64,000 bases of DNA from Acidobacteriota bacterium (lineage in GTDB: Bacteria > Acidobacteriota > Blastocatellia > UBA7656). The notes under the pieces were generated by a model that worked only from the letters and a program-made list of their open reading frames with translations, was not told where the DNA came from and did no database searches. The first letter of the stretch is position 1. Every line of letters begins with the position of its first letter. The position numbers were made by a program, and so were the translations under genes. The DNA lies in the NCBI GenBank assembly GCA_016201275.1, contig JACQDB010000038.1, positions 1 to 64,000 on the forward strand. The letters are read 5' to 3'. Of the stretch, positions 8,476-17,027 are shown piece by piece.

Positions 8476-9424
8476 TCAAAAGTTCAAGGTAAACAAAATC
8501 GGCAAATGATCTGAACCTCCATCTTTATCTGGCAATCCTTTATCAGTCATTAAAGACTTGCCTGAGCACGCCGTTAAAATTTTCAAATCATCATTGCGAA
8601 AAAATGGTAACACATCAGGGCGTAGCATTACTTGATCAAAAAGATTCCAGAAATAGACATCATGTTCGGCTTTCTCGTAATAATAGGTTCCAGCAGGAGT
8701 TTCGTTGGCATCGCCCCAATGCCCCCACATCGGATTATAAAAAAATGGGTATGGTTTGTCTTGAACCATTCGCTCTCTTCTCAATGTAATATCCTTGGTC
8801 ATCACTGCGTGCAACCCGTTTGCCGCAATCACACCATACTCAAAAGGATTCATATTGAAGTCACCTACCAATACAGTTTTTCTATGCCCAAGCTTTTCTT
8901 CCACCTCACGAATTGCGTTAGCAAGATTGATACACTCAGAGATTTGGCTCTTCTCTGAAAAATGTAGTTTGCTCGGCATATGAACGGCAGTCAACAAAAA
9001 CTCCGCCCCGGAAGGCAAAACGACTTGTCGAATCGTGATTCTATGACTTTCATACAGAGGGCGGATAAACTCGCCAGAGAAACCAGTGTAAATGGCAATC
9101 TTTTCACAATTACTGAAAGGAAAGTGAAACTGCACTTCTTGGCGATTTAATACGGAGAGCATTTCACCTGCCGGTATTTCACTTTCTACCAGAATTAATA
9201 CAGCAACTTGGTGTTTCTCAACCAATAATGCGAATCAAGAGTTGAAAAATGTCCGCGCTGAAAGGAAAGGACTTATCAACCCGGCTTTTGGGTTTTTGCC
9301 CAGATGTCGCCTGTAAATCGTTGATTCTTTATCGCTGATTTCAACTCTTGATTCGCATCAATAGACGAATCATATCTGTCAGGGGTTTCTTGTTCATGTT
9401 CCAAAAGAGAAAGGTTGTCATCAC
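8476..9424 (-). pseudogene. Endonuclease/exonuclease/phosphatase (EEP) protein, split by insertion
   Basis: The EEP fold is shown by LILVES (metal-binding Glu), VLVGDFNMNP (Asp and Asn) and GGSDHLPI (catalytic Asp-His). The first motif, FLFWNMN (Asn ligand), lies upstream at about 9421-9364 after a GTG/ATG start and a GAGGAG ribosome site. Between the two parts sits a 131-bp inverted-repeat element with duplicated target CAATA. Removing it and one target copy restores a continuous frame (IRLL joined to VEKHQ), about 269 residues. The insert plus target is 136 bases, which shifts the frame. The remaining 249-residue frame from a TTG lacks the first metal ligand and has no ribosome site of its own, so activity is probably lost. 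AT-rich, probably transferred. Confidence 0.85.
9228..9358. mobile_element. 131-bp MITE-like insertion with 20-bp inverted ends
   Basis: Perfect 20-bp terminal inverted repeats, ATGCGAATCAAGAGTTGAAA at 9228-9247 and its complement at 9339-9358, enclose about 90 bases with no coding capacity. Direct repeats CAATA at 9223-9227 and 9359-9363 are the target duplication. The element interrupts the EEP-family gene, which proves that it inserted. No transposase is present in the window, so it would have moved in trans. No second copy was noticed here. Confidence 0.9.
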
Positions 9425-9458
9425 AATTCACTTACTCCTCAAGCAATTTCTACTCATA

Positions 9459-10688
9459 TCAAATCACAGCTAATCTCTTACCGACCTTATTGAAAGCGGC
9501 AAGGGCGCGGTCTAAATCCTCTCGCGTGTGTGCGCCAGAAATTTGTGTGCGTAATCGCGCTTCGCCTTTCGGCACCACCGGATACCACAAGCCTTTGATA
9601 TACACGCCCTCTTTCAAAAGCTCTTGACTCATGTCTTGCGCGACTGCCGCTTCGCCCAACATCACAGGCACTATCGGGTGATTGCCCTCGATAATAGTGA
9701 AGCCTAAATTGACGATTTCACGGCGAAAGTAAGCGGTGTTCTCTTGCAGTTGCGTAACTATCGAAGGATCATTTTCAATCAAATCAATTGCTGCAATTGA
9801 CCCAGCGACCACAGACGGCGGCATGGTGTTTGAAAAAGTGTAAGGGCGAGATTTCTGTCTGAGAAATTCGATCAACTCCTTGCGCCCTGCGATGAAGCCC
9901 CCCGAGGCACCGCCCAAAGCTTTGCCAAAAGTTCCGGTGATGACATCTATTTCGCCAAAGACATTTTGCTCTTCGGGAGTGCCGCGTCCGCTCTTGCCCA
10001 TCACCCCTGTCGAATGCGAATCGTCAACCACCAACAACGCCTGGTTTTCTCGCGCTATGGCGACCAACTCCGGCAAATGCGCCAGCTCGCCTTCCATAGA
10101 AAATACCCCGTCGGTGACGATGATTTTAATGCGGAAATTTTTATCGCGGTCGGCCAAAAGCATCTGCTTCAAATGCTCAAGGTCGTTGTGCCGATAAGGG
10201 CGCGAGATGGTAGGCTTGGCAATCGCTTTGCACAAACGTATACCGTCAATAATGCTGGCGTGATTAAGTTGGTCGCTGTAGATGGCGTCTTGATAATCCG
10301 TCTGCCCGAAATCATTTGCTAAGAGCGCCGAGAAAAACGCTTCGTTAGCAGCAAAACATGAGCTGTGCAGTATAGAAGTTTCGCAACCGACAAACTGCGC
10401 GATGCGACGTTCAAGCTCAAAATGAATCGGCTCAGTACCACACAAAAATCTCACCGAAGCCATGCCGTAGCCCCATTCATCAAGAGCGCGATGCGCTGCT
10501 TCTTTGACCTGCGGATGATTCGCCAAACCTAGATAATTATTTGCCGCCAGCATGACGACGTTTTGATGATTCACCGTGACGGTTCCGCCTTGCTCGCTTT
10601 CGAGCGGCACTTCGTATTTGAAAGTCTTTGCGGCTTTCAGGTTTTCAAGTTCACTGCCAAGCGTGCTGTAGAGTTCGTTGATATTCAT
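9459..10688 (-). CDS. kbl: Glycine C-acetyltransferase (2-amino-3-ketobutyrate CoA ligase)
   Basis: A 409-residue PLP enzyme of the alpha-oxoamine synthase family, close to the usual 395-400. It cleaves 2-amino-3-ketobutyrate with CoA to glycine and acetyl-CoA, the second step of threonine breakdown. Visible motifs: [10 protein letters not shown], the cofactor-stacking [12 protein letters not shown] region, [11 protein letters not shown] and the PLP lysine in [12 protein letters not shown] (Lys256). The start has AAGGAG upstream. A threonine-dehydrogenase-like gene lies 6 kb away on the same strand. Some members make aminoketones from other acyl-CoAs, so substrate range is inferred. A diverged copy of its last 22 codons occurs at 7980-8054. 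Confidence 0.93.
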   Translation of the reverse strand: MNINELYSTLGSELENLKAAKTFKYEVPLESEQGGTVTVNHQNVVMLAANNYLGLANHPQVKEAAHRALDEWGYGMASVRFLCGTEPIHFELERRIAQFVGCETSILHSSCFAANEAFFSALLANDFGQTDYQDAIYSDQLNHASIIDGIRLCKAIAKPTISRPYRHNDLEHLKQMLLADRDKNFRIKIIVTDGVFSMEGELAHLPELVAIARENQALLVVDDSHSTGVMGKSGRGTPEEQNVFGEIDVITGTFGKALGGASGGFIAGRKELIEFLRQKSRPYTFSNTMPPSVVAGSIAAIDLIENDPSIVTQLQENTAYFRREIVNLGFTIIEGNHPIVPVMLGEAAVAQDMSQELLKEGVYIKGLWYPVVPKGEARLRTQISGAHTREDLDRALAAFNKVGKRLAVI

Positions 10689-10936
10689 GTCAATCTCCTT
10701 GCGAAGGTTTTAATATTGCAGGCGAAATTATAGTTGGGGAAAAGTGATTTGGGTAAGCCGTTGGATTTCATTTGAAAAATGAAGAAGCAAAAGAAGCTTT
10801 GAAAAACAATTTCAGACTTCGCCAAGATAACCACGATGGCTTGCAACGAAGGCGCAGGAGTTCGATAGCCTGAAGTTTGTCGAACCTCTCACACGACTGA
10901 TACACCACTCTAAAGGGTTGATTGCCACGCCAGCCA

Positions 10937-11560
10937 TCACTTCGCCTTTGCCGCAAGTTTTCTTTTTTGATAATGCGCGGCGGCTTTGGCGCGGTTGCCG
11001 CAAAGGTTCATGCTGCACCATCGGCGAGCGTGATTTTTTGAGGTGTCGTAAAAAAAGAGAACACAGGGCGGGTTCTCGCATTGTTTAATTAAAGAAAGAT
11101 CACCGTACCCAATCAAGTCGCAGGCAGCTTCCGCAATGGGCAATATCAAGTGAAGCGGTTCATCTAAACTGGAATGAAAACGCTTCTCGAAGCCGCCCTT
11201 CACACGCCGCAACTCTGCATAACCTAATTGCAAACGCAGCAAAGCGTTTATCGCATCAATGCTCTTTTGCTGAATCGTCCGTCCGTGGACGATTCTTTCG
11301 AAAAGCTGTTTTAACACCTCGCGAAATTCTACGACCTGCTGAAAGGCTGTGGCGCTTTCGGGGCTGTCGCTCCAACGCTTCAGAAACTCCTTCGCCTGCG
11401 CCGCCTCTATGACTTGCAGGGCGCTTAACCAATGCACGAAATCGGCAAAGCTCGCCAGTAAATCCACAGGCTTTTCACCATCCGAAACCAGCGTGTTGAC
11501 GAAGTCTATGCCCAAGTTATTGCCGATGAAATAAAATTGATCGCTTGTCTTCTCTGCCAT
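10937..11560 (-). CDS. CGNR zinc-finger transcriptional regulator
   Basis: A 207-residue protein with an N-terminal ABATE-type domain (GNNLGIDFVNTLV, a presumed ligand-binding stress domain) and a C-terminal CGNR zinc finger with cysteine pairs in CENPPC and WCSMNLCGNRAKAAAHYQ. The finger is expected to bind DNA. The start at 11560 follows GGGAGGGAAT; an upstream in-frame ATG lacks a ribosome site. It is divergent from a short-chain dehydrogenase, the usual layout for a regulator and its target. A pair of direct repeats in the shared spacer is a candidate operator. Confidence 0.88.
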   Translation of the reverse strand: MAEKTSDQFYFIGNNLGIDFVNTLVSDGEKPVDLLASFADFVHWLSALQVIEAAQAKEFLKRWSDSPESATAFQQVVEFREVLKQLFERIVHGRTIQQKSIDAINALLRLQLGYAELRRVKGGFEKRFHSSLDEPLHLILPIAEAACDLIGYGDLSLIKQCENPPCVLFFYDTSKNHARRWCSMNLCGNRAKAAAHYQKRKLAAKAK

Positions 11561-11607
11561 ATTCCCTCCCTCCCAATCGGCAATCAGTCTAACCCCTGAA
11601 AAAAGAT

Positions 11608-11680
11608 TTGACAAGTTAGAAAATTCTCTGTATAACCTACAAAGTCGGCTTTCGACAGTTAGAAAAATTTACATTAGAAG
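11608..11680 (+). promoter_or_regulatory. Promoter and duplicated operator-like motif
   Basis: TTGACA at 11608-11613, a 17-base spacer, and TATAAC at 11631-11636 form a near-ideal housekeeping promoter pointing at the SDR gene. The spacer motif GTTAGAAAATT is repeated about 40 bases later (GTTAGAAAAATTT near 11657), there overlapping a weaker TCGACA-17-TAGAAG pair. The repeats are a plausible binding site for the divergent CGNR regulator. Confidence 0.6.
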
Positions 11681-11807
11681 GCGTGAGCCAGAGGCGGTTA
11701 TACGCTATCGGTGGTTTTGCGAGGGAGTATTTTTTTGTCGCCATCACTGCGGCAGCGGGTTTTAACCTTATAGGCTCACATAAAAAACCAAAAGGAGTAT
11801 GGCAAAA

Positions 11808-12557
11808 ATGAATAAATTTTCAGGAAAGGTTGTGGTTATCACTGGTGGCAATAGCGGCATAGGGCTTGCCACCGCCAAAGCGTTCGCGGCTCAAGGAGCC
11901 AAAGTAGCAATTGCCGGGCGCGATAAACCGACGCTAAACGACGCCGCCAAGCAAATCGGCGGCGAGGTCTTGGCAGTGCAAACCGATGTCTCGAAGATCA
12001 GCGAGATTGAAGCTTTTTACCGACAGGTGGGTGACAAATTCGGCAACATTGACGTGCTGTTTGTCAACGCTGGCGTAGCGAAGTTCGCGTCGCTTGCAGA
12101 GACCAGCGAAGACTTACTTCATGAAATAATGGACATCAATTTTAAGGGAGCTTATTTCACTGTGCAAAAGGCTCTGCCGCTTCTCAACGACAACGCTTCG
12201 ATTATTTTTAATACCTCGATGCTTTATCAATTAGGTTTACTGACGACCAGCGTTTACGCCGCCAGTAAAGCGGCTCTGCGTTCGTTGGCAAGAACTTTTT
12301 CCGCAGAGTTGATTGACCGAGGCATACGGGTCAACGCGGTGGCTCCGGGTCCGATTGAAACACCTATTTTTGGACGCACGGGAATGTCGCCAGAAGCCGT
12401 CAACGAGTTGGCAGCAGGGGTTCTGGGGCGTGTGCCTATGAAGCGATTTGGCAGCGCCGATGAGATTGCCAAAGCGGTTCTATTTTTAGCCTCTACCGAT
12501 TCTTCATATGTGCTGGGAGTCGAACTCAACGTAGATGGCGGAATGGCACAGCTTTAA
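11808..12557 (+). CDS. Short-chain dehydrogenase/reductase
   Basis: A 249-residue classical SDR. TGGNSGIG is the NAD(P)-binding glycine motif, NAG the structural motif, a Ser in NTSMLYQ and YAASK the catalytic residues, and VLGVELNVDGGMAQL the typical C-terminus. ATG at 11808 is preferred because AAGGAG lies 10-11 bases before it; the in-frame ATG at 11799 is only 2 bases from the same site. Divergent from a CGNR regulator, so probably induced by a stress or xenobiotic signal. GRDKP after the second strand suggests NADP preference. Substrate unknown. Confidence 0.9.
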   Translation: MNKFSGKVVVITGGNSGIGLATAKAFAAQGAKVAIAGRDKPTLNDAAKQIGGEVLAVQTDVSKISEIEAFYRQVGDKFGNIDVLFVNAGVAKFASLAETSEDLLHEIMDINFKGAYFTVQKALPLLNDNASIIFNTSMLYQLGLLTTSVYAASKAALRSLARTFSAELIDRGIRVNAVAPGPIETPIFGRTGMSPEAVNELAAGVLGRVPMKRFGSADEIAKAVLFLASTDSSYVLGVELNVDGGMAQL

Positions 12558-12647
12558 CTTGCCCGTGTTGCCCAAGTCGTAGTTGATTTTCCAAAGGTCT
12601 TTGTTATTGGCAAGCGCCTGGTGATTACGGCTTGCTCCAAGCTTGCT

Positions 12648-12751
12648 TGAACCCTTCGCTCAAGCGCCTGGGTTCAAGAAGCTTTGCTAAGGTCGCAGAA
12701 ATGATGACGCCCTTTTCGCAGACTGCGTGAGCCGTCATTATTTCTGCGACC
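12648..12751. repeat. Two adjacent inverted repeats in spacer
   Basis: A small inverted repeat (TTGAACCC ... GGGTTCAA, 12648-12677) is followed by a 19-bp stem, GGTCGCAGAAATGATGACG at 12691-12709 paired with 12733-12751, with one mismatch. The loop contains another short palindrome (CGCAGACTGCG). It sits between the SDR and hydrolase genes and may act as terminator or be a repeat element; there is no T-tract. Confidence 0.6.
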
Positions 12752-12785
12752 CAACCGATAAACAGTAGGAAATTGCAGGAGTTTT

Positions 12786-13646
12786 ATGACCACCCATAAC
12801 TACATTGAAATTGAAGGTCTGAAAATTTTTTATCGTGAAGCGGGCGCTAAGGATGCGCCGACCATTCTCTTGCTTCATGGTTTCCCGTCCTCATCGCATA
12901 TGTACCGCGAGCTAATTCCCAACCTCGCAAACAACTTTCATTTACTTGCGCCGGACTATCCGGGCTTTGGTTACAGCGATGCCCCAAGCCCGGAGATTTT
13001 CACTTACACCTTTGATCATTTGGCAGAGGTGATGGAAAAATTCATTCAAGCTGTAGGGCTGCAACGCTTCAGTGTGTATATGCAGGATTATGGCGCGCCC
13101 GTAGGTTTACGCCTTGCTGCGCGGCATCCCGAATGGATAGAGGCGCTCATCACGCAAAACGGCAACGCTTACGCAGCAGGAATTTCATCAGCCTTCGAGC
13201 CGCTGAAGCCCTTCTGGGCAAATCGCAATGAGGAGACCGAGAAAGCCGCCAGAGCTTTGCTGCAATCTGAGACCACTATATTTCAATATACTCACGGCGT
13301 TCGCAATCCGCAGAAGATAAGCCCTGATGCTTGGACAATGGATCAAAGGTTTTTAGATCGTTCGGGCAACGCGGCGATTCAACTGGAGTTGTTGCACAAC
13401 TATCCGTCAAACCTCGCGCTTTATCCTGAATGGCATACCTACTTCCGTAAACATCAACCGCCGACGTTGGTGGTGTGGGGGAAAAACGATCCTTTCTTTA
13501 GTCAAGAGGGGGCGCTGGCATACAAGGAAGATTTGAAAAATATCGAAGTTCATCTTTTAGACACAGGGCATTTCGCGCTGGAAGAAGATGGTGAGGTGAT
13601 TGCCACTCTCATCAAGAATTTTCTCAAGGCTCAAGCGATTGGCTAA
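12786..13646 (+). CDS. Alpha/beta hydrolase, haloalkane-dehalogenase/epoxide-hydrolase type
   Basis: A 286-residue cytosolic hydrolase. HGFPSSSHMYREL holds the oxyanion region, and the nucleophile elbow reads YMQDYGAPVG with Asp101 as nucleophile, as in haloalkane dehalogenases and epoxide hydrolases, not Ser as in esterases. The catalytic His is in LLDTGHFALEED (His262). VVWGKNDPFFS marks the region carrying the acid. Ribosome site CAGGAG is 6 bases upstream. It is followed by a DUF1348 protein and a MOSC protein on the same strand. Whether it acts on halides or epoxides cannot be told from sequence. Confidence 0.88.
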   Translation: MTTHNYIEIEGLKIFYREAGAKDAPTILLLHGFPSSSHMYRELIPNLANNFHLLAPDYPGFGYSDAPSPEIFTYTFDHLAEVMEKFIQAVGLQRFSVYMQDYGAPVGLRLAARHPEWIEALITQNGNAYAAGISSAFEPLKPFWANRNEETEKAARALLQSETTIFQYTHGVRNPQKISPDAWTMDQRFLDRSGNAAIQLELLHNYPSNLALYPEWHTYFRKHQPPTLVVWGKNDPFFSQEGALAYKEDLKNIEVHLLDTGHFALEEDGEVIATLIKNFLKAQAIG

Positions 13647-13710
13647 AAGAAAAACAAGAAAATAGAATCTCAAGTTCGCGGTTGAGAGATGGTCTCTGAA
13701 CGCGAGGCTG

Positions 13711-13841
13711 GCGGTCAGAGACCGCCTCTCAACGAGGTTGATATTTTTGAATCAACTGACGGTCAGAGACCGCCTCTCAACAAGGTGATATTTTTGAATC
13801 AACTGACGGTCAGAGACCGCCTCTCAACAAGGTGATATTTC
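13711..13841. repeat. 47-bp tandem repeat with GAGAGGCGGTC core
   Basis: Two full 47-bp units start at 13741 and 13788 (ATATTTTTGAATCAACTGAC then GGTCAGAGACCGCCTCTCAA), preceded by a partial unit from 13711. The core CAGAGACCGCCTCTCAACAA is shared with the inverted-repeat elements at 26983-27099 and 59851-59946. A weaker opposite-strand copy (GTTGAGAGATGGTCTCTGA) begins at about 13681, so the tract can also fold back. Confidence 0.8.
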
Positions 13842-13878
13842 TTTACGCAAACTTGAAGCGCCATCAGGAAATAATTTT

Positions 13879-14286
13879 ATGAAGATCATCAAACCACCCT
13901 TCACCCAAGCGACGGCGCTTGCCAAAGTCAAAGCCGCAGAAGATGCCTGGAACACACGCGACCCGCAGCGCGTCGCTCTCGCCTACACAGAAGATTCCGA
14001 ATGGCGTAACCGCACAGAGTTTTTCAAAGGTCGTGAAGCGATCAAAGAATTCTTACAACGCAAGTGGGCGAAAGAGTTGGATTATCGCTTGATGAAAGAG
14101 CTTTGGGCTTACACAAATAATCGCATCTCTGTTAGATTCGAGTACGAGTGGCGCGATGAAAACGGGCAATGGTATCGCACACACGGCAACGAGCATTGGG
14201 AATTTGACGACCAAGGTTTAATGCGAAGGCGCGACATGAGCGCCAACGATTATCCCATCAAAGAAGCGGAGAGACGCATCAAATGA
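13879..14286 (+). CDS. DUF1348 / NTF2-like family protein
   Basis: A 135-residue cone-shaped NTF2-like protein. Characteristic stretches are [34 protein letters not shown] and [20 protein letters not shown], which match the DUF1348 family. These proteins are small and soluble and their substrate is unknown. The stop codon overlaps the start of the MOSC gene (ATGA), implying translational coupling. Its start has no strong ribosome site. It follows a hydrolase by about 230 bases of repeats. Confidence 0.87.
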   Translation: MKIIKPPFTQATALAKVKAAEDAWNTRDPQRVALAYTEDSEWRNRTEFFKGREAIKEFLQRKWAKELDYRLMKELWAYTNNRISVRFEYEWRDENGQWYRTHGNEHWEFDDQGLMRRRDMSANDYPIKEAERRIK

Positions 14287-14933
14287 AACTTATTTCTGTC
14301 AACGTAGGGCTGCCCCGCGAAGTCGTTTGGAAAGGTCACAGCGTCACTACAGGCATTTTCAAAGAGCCGGTTACAGGCGCTCACAAAGTTCGTAAGTTAA
14401 ATCTTGAAGGCGACCAACAAGCCGATTTGACGGTTCACGGCGGACGCGACAAAGCCGTTTATGCGTACCCTTCGGAGCATTACGATTACTGGCGCAAGGA
14501 ATTGCCTGAGATGGCGTTGCCCTTTGGAATGTTTGGCGAGAATTTGACCACCGAGGGCTTATTTGAAACTCAAGTCAACATCGGCGACCGTGTGCGAATC
14601 GGCACAACCTTGTTTGAAGTGACGCAGCCGCGAATGCCTTGTTATAAACTCGGAATCAAGTTTGGGCGTGACGACATCATAAAAAAATTCTTGCAAAGCG
14701 AACGCTCAGGAATCTATTTTGCGGTAATCGAAGAAGGCGAAGTCAAAGCCGACGATGTGATTGAGATCATCAGCCGCGATGAAAACCGAGTCACGGTCTT
14801 AGACATCGCACGGCTGTACACCAGCGAGAAAGAGAACCTTGATTTGCTGCGTCGCGTCATCCAAATCGCCGCCTTGCCCGAAGGTTGGCGCGAATATTTT
14901 CAGGAACGTCTGGAGAAGCACACGGCGCAGTGA
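14283..14933 (+). CDS. MOSC domain protein (YiiM-like)
   Basis: A 216-residue protein with a MOSC (molybdenum cofactor sulfurase C-terminal) beta-barrel. Typical residues are [20 protein letters not shown] at the start, [31 protein letters not shown] and the conserved cysteine in [15 protein letters not shown], with a C-terminal helical extension ([16 protein letters not shown]) as in YiiM. YiiM-like proteins reduce N-hydroxylated compounds in concert with molybdenum cofactor. No cofactor-synthesis gene is nearby. Coupled to the DUF1348 gene by a 4-base overlap. Confidence 0.9.
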   Translation: MKLISVNVGLPREVVWKGHSVTTGIFKEPVTGAHKVRKLNLEGDQQADLTVHGGRDKAVYAYPSEHYDYWRKELPEMALPFGMFGENLTTEGLFETQVNIGDRVRIGTTLFEVTQPRMPCYKLGIKFGRDDIIKKFLQSERSGIYFAVIEEGEVKADDVIEIISRDENRVTVLDIARLYTSEKENLDLLRRVIQIAALPEGWREYFQERLEKHTAQ

Positions 14934-14936
14934 GTA

Positions 14937-15004
14937 GGGGAGACGGGGAGAAGATGCGATGGAGAATTTTTCGACTGCTAAAAAATCTCCCCCACTCCCC
15001 GTCT
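14937..15004. terminator. Bidirectional terminator between convergent genes
   Basis: An outer stem AGACGGGGAG/CTCCCCGTCT (14941-14950, 14995-15004) encloses an inner stem GGAGAATTTTT/AAAAAATCTCC (about 14961-14990). It lies exactly between the convergent MOSC and metallo-beta-lactamase-fold genes, and the inner A/T runs would give U-tracts in either direction. Confidence 0.7.
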
Positions 15005-15008
15005 CTGG

Positions 15009-16310
15009 CTAATTTATTAGTCGCTTCTTCGTTTCGCTGATGCTGTAATCGAGCCAGCCGCGCTCGTTGGTGTTGCTGCATTTGGCGACCAATAACTCCA
15101 ACGCTTTCAGCCTTGTTTCAAGGGCTTTTCGATTTGTCGGCTCACCAGTCAAAACCATGTCCGTCAAATGTAAAGTCTCTATGGCTTGACCGGCTGCGAG
15201 TTTTTCTTGCGCCAGTTTGGTTATCGCGTCCGCGCCACCAGCAAGTTTGACGACATCTGCATAGACAGACGACGCAGATTTTTCATACATCGTCGCCGGG
15301 TTCAAATCGAAGTAGCCCGCGTAGCCGTCGTAGATGCCGCGAATTGACCAGGACAATTTGCCGTAGCTTTCGCCGATGTCTAAGGACTTTGGCAATTTGA
15401 TTTCATTCATCAACGTGAAAACGTCTTTACCGGTGTTCATGCCCTTCACGGTTTCATCGTGGACGTATTGAATGGCATCGCGGTATTGCGTCAATCGTTT
15501 CGTGATTTCGGCGTTGCCAACGATAGCTCTGCCGTGACTCGGTATGACCAGTTCAGGTTTGAGCGCGAGGACTTTATTCAACGAGTTGATGTAATCCAAA
15601 GCCCAGCGTGGTTGCGTGCCGCGCAAGGTGTAGATGTTCGGGAACGAGCCGTAATAATTATCGCCAGTGAAAGCGGCTTTGTATTTCGGAATCCACACGG
15701 TCAGGTGATCTGGCGTTTCGCCTGGAGTGCTGAGAATTTCAAACTTGACGCCGCCCAAAGTGAATTCGTATTTGTCATCGAACAAAATATTGGGCAGAAT
15801 CTTCGCGCCGTAATTGCCAGCCCAATCGCTTACAACAGGGCGCGGCAGAGAAAATTGTGCCGCGTTACGCAGCGCGAAAAATCCCGCGAGTCGCGTTTGA
15901 TAATGCAAGAACTCAGCGAAATTCTTTTGCGCGATGATCTTGGTATCCGGCTCTTTCCATAGCGCGATGCCGCCGGTGTGGTCGCCGTGTCCGTGCGTCA
16001 GGATGATGTATTTGATGGGCGCTTGGCTTACGGCTTTCAACAATTTGAGGTGCTGTGGAGCGCGGCTCACCAGCGAAGTGTCTATGATGACGTTACCTTC
16101 GGAAGTCGTCACCATAAAGGTGTTGCCGAAGCCTATGGCTTGAAAAATCGCTTCGTTGATTTTGAGCGCGTCTTTCTGATTCATCCCCTCGCGCACCAGC
16201 GTGATGGGATTTTCCGGCATCTGCGATTGTTGCGAACGCACTTCTTCAGACGCTGCAATGAAAAGCACAAACCCCAGACCGACGCATAGCCAATGCTTTG
16301 AATGTTTCAT
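15009..16310 (-). CDS. Exported MBL-fold hydrolase with alkyl-sulfatase-like C-terminus
   Basis: A 433-residue protein with a cleavable signal peptide (residues 1-26, ending near AASEEVRS). The zinc site is intact: THGHGDHTGG, plus later His/Asp in FTGDNYYG and SHGRAIVG. After residue 300 the sequence YDGYAGYFDLNPATMYEKSA and the following helical segment match the dimerisation domain of alkyl sulfatases. The usual SCP2-like third domain is absent, so it is shorter than SdsA1-type enzymes. It probably hydrolyses a sulfate ester or related substrate in the periplasm. Confidence 0.88.
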   Translation of the reverse strand: MKHSKHWLCVGLGFVLFIAASEEVRSQQSQMPENPITLVREGMNQKDALKINEAIFQAIGFGNTFMVTTSEGNVIIDTSLVSRAPQHLKLLKAVSQAPIKYIILTHGHGDHTGGIALWKEPDTKIIAQKNFAEFLHYQTRLAGFFALRNAAQFSLPRPVVSDWAGNYGAKILPNILFDDKYEFTLGGVKFEILSTPGETPDHLTVWIPKYKAAFTGDNYYGSFPNIYTLRGTQPRWALDYINSLNKVLALKPELVIPSHGRAIVGNAEITKRLTQYRDAIQYVHDETVKGMNTGKDVFTLMNEIKLPKSLDIGESYGKLSWSIRGIYDGYAGYFDLNPATMYEKSASSVYADVVKLAGGADAITKLAQEKLAAGQAIETLHLTDMVLTGEPTNRKALETRLKALELLVAKCSNTNERGWLDYSISETKKRLIN

Positions 16311-16442
16311 GCTTTCTCCTCAATCTTCGCAACAATTCTTTTATCGTCTTAGACAGGCTTACTTTTAGTCGCACTGCTCATTGAGAGCCAAAGCTTTGCT
16401 CTAGCTTAGAACGAACATATTCCAGGACTTTAAGAAAAAAGC

Positions 16443-17018
16443 TCAGAAATTGTATTTTATTTCTCCTCTAATCTGTTTCTTAAATGAAGTCTCAATTTTC
16501 TCAAGAAGGTTTGAGTAAGCCTCTTTCTTCTGTCTATTTAGTTCTATAACTTCTTCTATTATTTGATTATCAACATCTTCAAGGTAACGAAGGTTGCGTA
16601 ACTGTATTAGCTTTGCCTTGCCAAGATCGAATTCACCAAATTCCTCCAAGACCTTCTTCAAAGCAATATAATCCACATCTTCTATAAGAAGACTGCTCTT
16701 AGTCACTTGATCTTTTGTCTCTTTTAATTGGATGGAGAATCTTTTAGCACTCTGGATATTGGCACGTTCCCAAAGAGCATCACCTTTTATTTTAAGGTCG
16801 CACAGAGCACTCCAAAGTTCGTTGTAAAAATAAAACTGTTTTTCAGAATAACGTTTTACCTTTTCCAACTCGCTCTGATACTTAGCCTTGTCGGCTTCAA
16901 GAATTCTATCTGCCCATATCTTCCCTAGATAAGAGGAGAAAGCAATAACAATTGCACCTCCTCCGCCTAAAGAGAACACTACTGCGCCAACAGTCTTAAA
17001 AATATCCTCCCAAGTCAT
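16443..17018 (-). CDS. Membrane-anchored coiled-coil protein, AT-rich
   Basis: A 191-residue protein with one N-terminal membrane segment (TVGAVVFSLGGGGAIVIAFSSYL) followed by a long helical region rich in Lys and Glu (ADKAKYQSELEKVKRYSEKQ and ELNRQKKEAYSNLLEKIETS) likely to form coiled coils. Codon use is much more AT-rich than in both neighbours, suggesting acquisition by transfer. Similar single-anchor coiled-coil proteins are common in phage-defence and mobile contexts, but no partner gene is present here. It ends 132 bases from the MBL-fold gene. Function unknown. Confidence 0.75.
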   Translation of the reverse strand: MTWEDIFKTVGAVVFSLGGGGAIVIAFSSYLGKIWADRILEADKAKYQSELEKVKRYSEKQFYFYNELWSALCDLKIKGDALWERANIQSAKRFSIQLKETKDQVTKSSLLIEDVDYIALKKVLEEFGEFDLGKAKLIQLRNLRYLEDVDNQIIEEVIELNRQKKEAYSNLLEKIETSFKKQIRGEIKYNF

Positions 17019-17027
17019 ATGTCTCCT

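Noticed and set aside
10689-10936. Possible small genes between kbl and the CGNR regulator
   Set aside because: Short open frames here lack ribosome sites and any protein-like pattern.
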